Assembly (NCBI RefSeq): GCF_024707505.1
Contig: NZ_CP102604.1
Span: forward strand, 2,852,001-2,916,000
Direction: 5' to 3'
DNA from: Pantoea sp. SOD02
GTDB taxonomy: Bacteria; Pseudomonadota; Gammaproteobacteria; Enterobacterales; Enterobacteriaceae
Length of the DNA: 64,000 nucleotides
In this document: positions 19,756 through 26,118 of the stretch, piece after piece
Numbering within the stretch: the first letter of the stretch is position 1
How the letters are laid out: each line of letters opens with the position of its first letter
Translations under genes and position numbers: made by a program
Notes under the pieces: model-generated
Seen by the model: the letters and a program-made list of their open reading frames with translations, nothing else
What the model was told of the DNA's origin: nothing
The model's database searches: none

Positions 19756-20415
19756 TTAATGCAGACTGATACGTAAGGCCGCTGCTGTCGCAAACGGCGA
19801 CAATGTAGCGCTGACGGCCAACATCGCGCCAAGAATCGCCAGATAACCACCGATCGGCAATCCCATCCCGGCGGCATCAATCGCCGCGCTGGCGAATATC
19901 AAAACCGGTATCGACAACGGCAATACCAGCAAACTCAGTAATACGCCGCCGCGCCGCAGCCCAACGGTTAAACCGGTACCAATCGCGCCGAGAAAGCTCA
20001 GCGTTGGCGTGCCAAGTAGCAGCGTTAATGCCATCGCGCGCCAGCCGGCAAAATCCAGCGACAGCAATAAAGCCGCCAGCGGCGACAGTAAAATCAGCGG
20101 TAGCCCGGTAATCAGCCAGTGAGCAATCACTTTGCCCAGCACGGTGACCGGCAGCGGCGTTGGCAACAGAAGTAGTTGCTCGAGCGAACCATCAAGAAAA
20201 TCGTCACGAAACAGCCGTTCCAGCGCCAGCAATGAGGCCAGTAACGCGGCAACCCACGCCACGCCCGGCGCAATGCGCGCCAGCTGCTGCGGCTCTGGTC
20301 CGATACCTAACGGAAACAGCGTGATAACAATCAGGAAAAACCACAGCGGATTGATCACTTCCGCGCCGCTGCGAAAGGCAATTTTTAATTCGCGCTGAAT
20401 GACCCGGCCTAACAT
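19756..20415 (-). CDS. ccmB: heme exporter permease CcmB
   Basis: Six-helix ABC permease (219 aa) that pairs with CcmA in releasing CcmE-heme. The conserved block NPLWFFLIVITLFPLGIGPEP and the LERLFRDDFLDGSLEQLLLLP loop identify the family. The ATG at 20415 overlaps the ccmA stop (ATGA) and has GGAGTGG upstream. A GTG three codons earlier is possible but less likely. Confidence 0.96.
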   Translation of the reverse strand: MLGRVIQRELKIAFRSGAEVINPLWFFLIVITLFPLGIGPEPQQLARIAPGVAWVAALLASLLALERLFRDDFLDGSLEQLLLLPTPLPVTVLGKVIAHWLITGLPLILLSPLAALLLSLDFAGWRAMALTLLLGTPTLSFLGAIGTGLTVGLRRGGVLLSLLVLPLSIPVLIFASAAIDAAGMGLPIGGYLAILGAMLAVSATLSPFATAAALRISLH

Positions 20416-21029
20416 CAAGCCCACTCCGAAGTAAGACGAATTTTACGCACGCGCGCGCTGTTATCGGGCAGATCCTGATGGGTGGTCAGAATCACCGCTC
20501 CGCCGTTATCGGCATGGGTGGCGAATCGCGCCATTAATTTTTCTACGCCGCCTTTATCGATGGCGGTTAAGGGCTCATCGAGGATCCATACCGACGCCGG
20601 GCTGAGCCACAGGCGGGCTAATGCCACGCGCCGCTGCTGTCCGGCAGAGAGTTGCGCCACCGGCACCTCTTCAAAACCCAGCAGATCGACCTGCTCAAGC
20701 GCATCAAAAATCGCGTCTTCATTGCTGCTGCCGTGCCAGAAATGCAGGTTCTCCAGCGGTGAGAGTACCGATTTCACGCCGGGGTGATGGCCAAGATAGA
20801 GCAGATTTTGTTGCCATATTTCGCGCTGTTGGCGAATAGGCTGTGACTGCCACATCACGTCGCCCTCTTCCGCCCGGCTTAATCCGGCCAGCAGGCGCAG
20901 CAGCGAGGTTTTCCCGGCTCCGTTTGGCCCTTCAATTTGCACAATGTCACCCGGTTGCACACGGAAGCTCAACCCATGAAACAAGGTTCGCTCATCACGA
21001 ACGCATGAGAGATTAATGACTTCGAGCAT
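20415..21029 (-). CDS. ccmA: cytochrome c biogenesis ATP-binding protein CcmA
   Basis: ABC ATPase subunit (204 aa). Walker [10 protein letters not shown], signature [15 protein letters not shown] and Walker [12 protein letters not shown] are all present, with the switch His in LTTHQ. First gene of the nine-gene ccm operon. The ATG at 21029 ([17 protein letters not shown]) aligns with the E. coli start, although no clear Shine-Dalgarno precedes it. The GTG five codons upstream is an alternative. No nap or nrf genes lie nearby, so its client cytochromes are elsewhere. Confidence 0.95.
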   Translation of the reverse strand: MLEVINLSCVRDERTLFHGLSFRVQPGDIVQIEGPNGAGKTSLLRLLAGLSRAEEGDVMWQSQPIRQQREIWQQNLLYLGHHPGVKSVLSPLENLHFWHGSSNEDAIFDALEQVDLLGFEEVPVAQLSAGQQRRVALARLWLSPASVWILDEPLTAIDKGGVEKLMARFATHADNGGAVILTTHQDLPDNSARVRKIRLTSEWA

Positions 21030-21272
21030 AGAAGGGAGAATCACGGCAATGAATGAGGCGGCGATAATACCACATTGAATCTGTGGGCCGAAGTCTGTGA
21101 GCTGGCTCCCACTTACCCCAAATGGGGTATTCGTGCGCATCAGATCAAGAAATCGTTCAAAAAACCAACTCGGTTAAAATTTCGTTACTCTTAAATTGAA
21201 TCTTCGTAACAAATTGACCTTGCCAAAACCAGCTACGCTTATTACGCAATGGCATTATCACCCGAGGGAAAC

Positions 21273-22187
21273 ATGAAACAATCACCATCGATTTCAAAGA
21301 GTGACAACGATGTAGAGAGTGATGAAAAGGAACAAGGCAAGGAGATTGAAGTCGATGAAGATGCCCTGCCCTCGCAGGCTGCGGCAATTCATGAGGAGAT
21401 ACGTCAGGACGGTGAAAAAGAGCTCGAGCGCGACGGTATGGCGCTGCTTTGGTCGGCGGTAGCGGCGGGATTGTCGATGAGCGCTTCGCTGATGGCGAAA
21501 GGCATTTTTCAGGTCCACCTCAAAGGCGTGCCCGGCGCATTTTTACTGGAAAATCTTGGTTATACCTTTGGCTTTGTCATTGTGATTATGGCGCGCCAGC
21601 AACTGTTCACCGAGAACACCGTTACCGCCGTTTTGCCGGTAATGCACAAACCCACCGGCAGCAATTTTGCGCTGCTGTTGCGACTGTGGAGCGTAGTGCT
21701 GCTCGGCAATCTGATTGGTACCGCGTTGGGCGCGCTCGCTTTTAATCATATGCCGATATTCGACGATGCGACGCGTCAGGCGTTTACCGCCATCAGTGAA
21801 AAAGTGATGGTCAATTCCCCCAGCGAAATGTTCGCCAATGCGGTGATCTCCGGCTGGATTATCGCCACCATGGTGTGGATGTTCCCGTATGCGGGCGCAG
21901 CAAAAATTGTGGTGATCGTGATGATGACCTGGCTGGTGGCGTTAGGGGATTTAGCGCATATCGTGGTCGGTTCGGTCGAGGTGCTGTATCTGGTGTTTGC
22001 CGGCACGCTGCCTTGGTACGAATTCTTCTGGCCCTTTGCCTTGCCTACGCTGCTTGGCAACATCACGGGCGGTACGCTGATATTTGCCTTGATTAGCCAT
22101 GCGCAGATTCGTAACGATATGAGTGAAGCGGCGAAAGCCAAAGCACGAGCGGAGCAGAAGCGGAAAGAGAAGCAAAAACAGGCGTAA
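21273..22187 (+). CDS. yfdC: FNT-family inner membrane protein YfdC
   Basis: Formate/nitrite-transporter-family channel of unknown substrate, 304 aa. A charged N-terminal region (about 60 residues, ending IRQDGEKELERDGMALLWSA) precedes six helices with family motifs LGYTFGFVIVIMARQQLFTENTV and ISGWIIATMVWMFPYAG. The C-terminus is strongly basic (KAKARAEQKRKEK). The ATG at 21273 has GAGGGA close upstream. It lies between the ccm operon and argW; in E. coli yfdC lies between mlaA and argW. Confidence 0.93.
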   Translation: MKQSPSISKSDNDVESDEKEQGKEIEVDEDALPSQAAAIHEEIRQDGEKELERDGMALLWSAVAAGLSMSASLMAKGIFQVHLKGVPGAFLLENLGYTFGFVIVIMARQQLFTENTVTAVLPVMHKPTGSNFALLLRLWSVVLLGNLIGTALGALAFNHMPIFDDATRQAFTAISEKVMVNSPSEMFANAVISGWIIATMVWMFPYAGAAKIVVIVMMTWLVALGDLAHIVVGSVEVLYLVFAGTLPWYEFFWPFALPTLLGNITGGTLIFALISHAQIRNDMSEAAKAKARAEQKRKEKQKQA

Positions 22188-22257
22188 GCCTGGTCTTAAA
22201 TTGCTGATAGATTGAGCAAACAACCGACGCATAGTTAAAATCAGGTTCGCGGTGCGC

Positions 22258-22263
22258 TATACT
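22258..22263 (+). promoter_or_regulatory. -10 box for tRNA-Arg
   Basis: TATACT lies 12 bp before the tRNA and is followed by a GC-rich discriminator (GCGCGCC) typical of stable RNA genes. The -35 around 22235 (TTAAAA) is weak. Confidence 0.45.
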
Positions 22264-22274
22264 GCGCGCCCGGC

Positions 22275-22346
22275 GTCTCCTTAGTTAAATGGATATAACG
22301 AGCCCCTCCTAAGGGCTAGTTGCAGGTTCGATTCCTGCAGGGGACA
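22275..22346 (+). tRNA. argW: tRNA-Arg (anticodon CCU), element integration site
   Basis: Full cloverleaf: acceptor GTCTCCT pairs with AGGGGAC (one G-U), the anticodon arm AGCCC-CTCCTAA-GGGCT has anticodon CCT at 22308-22310, and the T-arm is GCAGG-TTCGATT-CCTGC. The sequence matches E. coli argW closely. The 3' half is the attL repeat, and after A73 the DNA reads CTT, so the CCA end is not encoded here. The original CCA is now at attR (33149-33152). Confidence 0.95.
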
Positions 22347-22347
22347 C
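22328..22347 (+). repeat. attL, 20-bp direct repeat inside tRNA-Arg
   Basis: TCGATTCCTGCAGGGGACAC; the copy at 33131-33150 differs at one base (C to A at the eighth). It covers the T-arm and acceptor end of the tRNA, the usual crossover for P4-type integrases. Confidence 0.93.
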
Positions 22348-22452
22348 TTTTTGCAAGTCTCAGTTTGTCTCATAAAGTTTAAATCCTCTTTTAAAACATA
22401 CTCATACACCACTCATCATGTCCAGCACCGTCCAGTAAAGTTCAATGGAATC

Positions 22453-22510
22453 TATACACAGTTGTGTATAAAATTGCGTATAACTCAGTTCGATCTTTTT
22501 TCTATACACA
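22453..22510. repeat. integrase arm-type sites near attL
   Basis: The octamer TATACACA/TGTGTATA occurs three times: as an inverted pair at 22453-22460 and 22463-22470, and again at 22503-22510, next to the integrase start. The same octamer occurs twice near attR (33055-33062 and 33067-33074). Arm-site or excisionase-site function is inferred. Confidence 0.6.
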
Positions 22511-23685
22511 TGCTGCTATCTGATATTCAAATTAAACGTGCTAAACCGCAAGACAAGCCCTATACGCTCAACGATGGCGCAGGGCTATCGCTGTTGGTTG
22601 ATGTCAATGGTGCCAAGGGCTGGCGATTCCGTTACCGCTTTGTAGGCAAACCCAAAATGATCTCATTTGGCGTTTACGGGGAAGTTTCGCTTGCAGAGGC
22701 ACGCCGCAAACGTGAGGAGGCGCGTGCGATGCTAGCTAAGGGGATCAATCCCAGCGACGCACGTAAAGCCGATAAAATAGCGCTGCGTTTCTCGCATGAG
22801 AATAGCTTTGAAGCCGTTGCCAGAGAATGGCACAGCGGTAAGAAGTCAACTTGGACGGATGGTTATGCTAAAGAAGTTTTGGACTGCCTTGAGCGCGATA
22901 TTTTTCCTTACGTTGGCCATAGGCCCATTGAGCTAATAGAGCCGCTCGAGCTATTGGCCGTACTGCAAAAAATAGAGAAGCGTGGCGCACTTGAGCAGGC
23001 AAGCAAGATCCGCCGCCGCTGCGGTGAAGTCCTCCGTTTTGCAGTGGTAACTGGCCGAGCAAAGTACAATTTTGCTCCCGATTTGGCAATCGCCTTAAAC
23101 AAGCCAAAACAGAACCACTTTCCGTTCCTTACAGAGAAAGAGATTCCAGCTTTCGTTGAAGCGCTTGAAGGATATCAGGGCAGCTTACTGACTAAATACG
23201 CTACTCAGCTCCTCATGCTTACCGGTGTCCGCACCGTTGAACTCCGAGAGGCTTCATGGTGTGAGTTTGATTTGGATAACGCTCTATGGGAAATCCCAAA
23301 AGAACGAATGAAAAAGCGCCGTTCTCATTTAGTGCCGCTATCGTCTCAAGCGGTTGAGATTTTGAAGAAGCTGAAGGTGATTTCCGGCAAATATCAGCTA
23401 GTGTTCCCAGGCAGAAACGACGTTAGAAAGCCGATGAGCGATGCCAGCATCAATAAAGTGATAAAGATGCTTGGCTATCATGGACGGCTAACGGGGCATG
23501 GTTTCCGCCATATGATGAGCACGATCTTGCATGAACATGGCTTTGAAAGCGCATGGATAGAAATGCAGCTTGCGCATGTTGATAAGAATTCAATTAGAGG
23601 TACTTACAATCATGCGCAATACATTGAAAAAAGAAGAGATATGCTTCAATGGTATGCAGAACATACCACCATTATTAAAAAGTAA
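22510..23685 (+). CDS. P4-type tyrosine recombinase (integrase)
   Basis: 391-aa integrase. The N-terminal DUF4102 arm-binding domain (MLLSDIQIKRAKPQDKPYTL) and a core-binding SAM-like domain precede the catalytic domain with TGVRTVELREASW (Arg), HGFRHMMSTIL (His, Arg), LAHVD (His) and TYNHAQY (nucleophilic Tyr). The start is the ATG at 22510, where similarity begins; an upstream ATG would add 53 residues running back to the attL repeat. It sits directly beside attL and is divergent in direction from the rest of the element. Confidence 0.95.
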   Translation: MLLSDIQIKRAKPQDKPYTLNDGAGLSLLVDVNGAKGWRFRYRFVGKPKMISFGVYGEVSLAEARRKREEARAMLAKGINPSDARKADKIALRFSHENSFEAVAREWHSGKKSTWTDGYAKEVLDCLERDIFPYVGHRPIELIEPLELLAVLQKIEKRGALEQASKIRRRCGEVLRFAVVTGRAKYNFAPDLAIALNKPKQNHFPFLTEKEIPAFVEALEGYQGSLLTKYATQLLMLTGVRTVELREASWCEFDLDNALWEIPKERMKKRRSHLVPLSSQAVEILKKLKVISGKYQLVFPGRNDVRKPMSDASINKVIKMLGYHGRLTGHGFRHMMSTILHEHGFESAWIEMQLAHVDKNSIRGTYNHAQYIEKRRDMLQWYAEHTTIIKK

Positions 23686-23702
23686 TAACTATAAGCATTC
23701 AA

Positions 23703-24722
23703 TCAAATTAGATCATCTTCCAGAACACCACCAATGGCGCTTTCAATTATCTCAGCACTTTTAACTATAAACTTAGCACGTTCAAGCAGTTCGTCATAAC
23801 ATATAATATCTATGCTCTTAAGATTCCTGCGATATAGCTCAAATGTTTTCTTTTTAATTTCCTTTTCCCGCTCACTACCATCTATTGAACTTAATGATCC
23901 GATAATTAATATGCATTCAGCGTCATATGTTTTTTCAGAGATACGTTCTCCCTTTGAATTATAGTTCTCTCTCTGACTCTCGATTTCCCAGTTAGCTTTC
24001 TGGGCCAGTATTTGGCTGACCGCATCTGTTAACTCACTTGAAAGCCTCCATGAATCAGCTCTGTTTTTTCTGTTAACAAAAAGACTTGTTTCTGGAGTCT
24101 TTAGTTCAACAATTTTAGTGAAACGAGAATCAGAAATAAGAAAATCAGTTATCACATCATTTGAACCATTCAAGTCAGTATGTGATATATGGGCCTCGCG
24201 CTGAATAATCTTGAGGTATTTATACCTAAGACCGTAACCAAATAACCACTCATTCTGCTCAAAAAAAGCCTGCCATTGCGGCTCATTATATTGAGCCGCG
24301 TTATCAAACATCATTTGATATTTGGTTAAGCTATCTTTCCTACCCAAAATAGTATTAATATCATCATTTGTTAGGCGATTAGTGATTACATTTTGGAGAG
24401 CTAAAACCAATGAGGTATTATCAGCATGTTCAAGTAATCTCATAATTTGCTCATGGTTAGCTCCCACTTCAACAAAACGCCCTGTTGCCGTCGAACTTAC
24501 ATCACGAATTACGCTATATTTAGATAAGTGCTGATAAAGGGCTTTTAAATGACCAATTTCTAATTGGCAAGTGAATCTAGGTGCTCCAGTATTTGAGCAA
24601 TGAGCAAATATATTAGATTTTAATTCCGACGCATCCTTTGATTCCTGGTCGAGCCCAGAAATATTTAACTTTAATTCATTTACTCCGTCACTACCAATAA
24701 TAAAAGAATGATCGATACTCAT
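23703..24722 (-). CDS. sduA: Shedu-type antiphage nuclease (DUF4263)
   Basis: 339 aa. The C-terminal half (about 140-335) is a Shedu/DUF4263 domain. A leading EPQWQAFFEQNEWLFGYGL block is followed by a PD-(D/E)xK core with Asp193 (ITDFLISD), Glu206-x-Lys208 (IVELKTPE) and Gln237 (DAVSQILAQ), then a strand CILIIGSL. The N-terminal 130 residues are a separate regulatory-looking domain. Shedu proteins are known single-gene defence nucleases. Here the gene starts 2 bp after the stop of a small WYL-like gene. It lies between int and the Ogr-like gene, the position where P4-like satellites carry defence genes. The segment is AT-rich, suggesting recent acquisition. Confidence 0.9.
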   Translation of the reverse strand: MSIDHSFIIGSDGVNELKLNISGLDQESKDASELKSNIFAHCSNTGAPRFTCQLEIGHLKALYQHLSKYSVIRDVSSTATGRFVEVGANHEQIMRLLEHADNTSLVLALQNVITNRLTNDDINTILGRKDSLTKYQMMFDNAAQYNEPQWQAFFEQNEWLFGYGLRYKYLKIIQREAHISHTDLNGSNDVITDFLISDSRFTKIVELKTPETSLFVNRKNRADSWRLSSELTDAVSQILAQKANWEIESQRENYNSKGERISEKTYDAECILIIGSLSSIDGSEREKEIKKKTFELYRRNLKSIDIICYDELLERAKFIVKSAEIIESAIGGVLEDDLI

Positions 24723-24724
24723 GC

Positions 24725-25054
24725 TTACACCTTTGCAATCACATTAGCATAGCCAGCCCATGATGGATTATATGCATGATGAATTTCAAAAGCAGGTGAT
24801 TCATCTAAAATTTTAACATTTGAAATCTCGAGAATATCAAACATTCTAAACTCATTATATCCTTTTCCAGAATCTGTAACTCCAGCAGTTTGAACCAAAT
24901 GAACTTTGGTAGACTCTGTATCATCTTTTTTTCTCATTATAAAAACAGCATGAGTATTCCCTATCCTTTCGCCAGCGATCTTACCTTCTTTATTATACTC
25001 AAAAGAAATTGGTTTACGTTGCTGGATCGCTTGCTGTAATAGTTTTAATGACAT
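24725..25054 (-). CDS. small WYL-like protein, partner of Shedu
   Basis: 109 aa. The N-terminal LLQQAIQQRKPISFEYNKEGK is the pattern of a WYL-type or related SH3-like ligand-sensing fold, followed by GERIGNTHAVFIM and a C-terminal FEIHHAYNPSWAGYANVIAKV. There is no helix-turn-helix. The start at 25054 has AAGGA eight bases upstream; an ATG six codons earlier is possible. The stop is 2 bp before the sduA ATG, so the two form an operon. I infer a sensor, regulator or cofactor of the nuclease. The family name is tentative. Confidence 0.7.
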   Translation of the reverse strand: MSLKLLQQAIQQRKPISFEYNKEGKIAGERIGNTHAVFIMRKKDDTESTKVHLVQTAGVTDSGKGYNEFRMFDILEISNVKILDESPAFEIHHAYNPSWAGYANVIAKV

Positions 25055-25566
25055 AACACTTTCCTTATGCATTGAAATGAATAATAGATATCGTTAATTT
25101 GATTAGCGGATTTTCAGATAGAAGCGTTCTTTCACATTCAATACAACAATTAGCTGAAATTTTGTCAAGCTTTTTCCATATAGGTATGCGATCTATTGTT
25201 TCACGAAAACGGCGCTACACCGCACCCGCCTGCGGTTTCCGTATTAAGAAATTATTTCAGTTTCGCTTTTCTTCAAAGCACTGTCTCCGCCCACGGCAGC
25301 AAAGGGGTTATGGCTCATACCCCTAACTGAAATCGTTGAAAGGAATTTCACTATTTTTCAGTTCCGCAACAACTTCAAGTCATCCGAGAAGAAAGTAAGC
25401 TATTGATATTTAATGGGATTTAATTTTTATGTGACCAAGAAAATTATTATCAGTCAAAATAATTGGAATATAACAAATTGATATTTAATGACTTTATCAG
25501 AATGACTACTGAAATTTTTTCATCCAAAAAGTAAGCCGGGCGCTCACGTTCTGCCCGGCATAGTAG
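25055..25566. other. 512-bp AT-rich gap upstream of the Shedu operon
   Basis: No credible gene. It should hold the Shedu promoter and the end of the Ogr transcript. A 9-bp perfect inverted repeat (ATTTCAGTT at 25254-25262, AACTGAAAT at 25325-25333) encloses an 80-nt segment with an inner hairpin GGGGTTATG/CATACCCC (25304-25323). A further hairpin CCGCA/TGCGG lies at 25220-25235. Confidence 0.5.
25535..25559 (-). terminator. terminator after the Ogr/Delta gene
   Basis: GCCGGGC/GCCCGGC 7-bp stem around an 11-base loop, followed on the minus strand by TTACTTTTTGG, 8 bp after the stop codon. Confidence 0.7.
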
Positions 25567-25839
25567 TTAACTCTTAATCTCTTCCTCTCTAAGTAACTCA
25601 AGCACCTGTTTACGCTCATCCCGACCAAGTGCGTTTAGCAGCTCCCTTACCCTTCCATCTCCAGCTAACGCACTGGGACTGATGGTATGTGAAAACGAGA
25701 CGTTCATTACAAAGGTGTGCCCACATTCCAGATTGGTGCACTGGCAATAAACATCTGATAGCTGAGGATGCTTTCTGTTGGTTTTGCGTATCGTTGCGTC
25801 CGCTAGGCAAACCGGGCAAGTCATTTTCATTATTCGCAT
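25567..25839 (-). CDS. Ogr/Delta-like zinc-finger transcription activator
   Basis: 90 aa. The zinc site is C-x2-C (CPVCLADA) with C-x4-C after 22 residues (YCQCTNLECGHTFV), the pattern of P2 Ogr and P4 Delta, which activate late promoters of P2 and P4. The N-terminus TCPVC...RKTN is typical. The start at 25839 has AAGGA seven bases upstream. In a satellite this protein would switch on helper or satellite late genes. It is transcribed away from the iteron field. Confidence 0.88.
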   Translation of the reverse strand: MRIMKMTCPVCLADATIRKTNRKHPQLSDVYCQCTNLECGHTFVMNVSFSHTISPSALAGDGRVRELLNALGRDERKQVLELLREEEIKS

Positions 25840-25904
25840 GGTTGTTCCTTCAAAACATGCCCGCCAGATTGAAGGCATTTGGCACGGCTATCTATCTCTG
25901 AGAT

Positions 25905-26096
25905 GTGTAACAGTGGTAACGCTGGTAACACCCTTGTTTTATATAGATAAAATCTGTTACCACTGCTGTTTTTACTTAGGTAATGAGTGGTAACAAGCGC
26001 AATTCTGTTACCAGTGTTGCCAGTCAGAATTTTTAACTGGTAACAGCAGCAGGCCGCATAAACTCAGGCTGTTACCTTTGTTACCAGTGTTACCTT
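25905..26096. repeat. iteron field, probable replication origin of the element
   Basis: Around ten copies of a GGTAACAG-like word (or CTGTTACC) in both orientations. Examples are TGGTAAC at 25914-25920, TGGTAACA at 25923-25930, TGTTACCA at 25955-25962, TGGTAACA at 25988-25995, TGTTACCA at 26006-26013, TGGTAACA at 26038-26045 and TGTTACCAG at 26079-26087. They lie directly downstream of the alpha-type primase gene. P4 alpha protein binds iterons at its ori and crr; the sequence here differs (GGTAACA rather than GGTGAACA). Confidence 0.75.
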
Positions 26097-26118
26097 TGAA
26101 AAATAAGGCTCACGCGAT

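Noticed and set aside
25567..25839. Ribosomal-type zinc ribbon of host origin
   Set aside because: Cysteine spacing and location inside the element fit Ogr/Delta.
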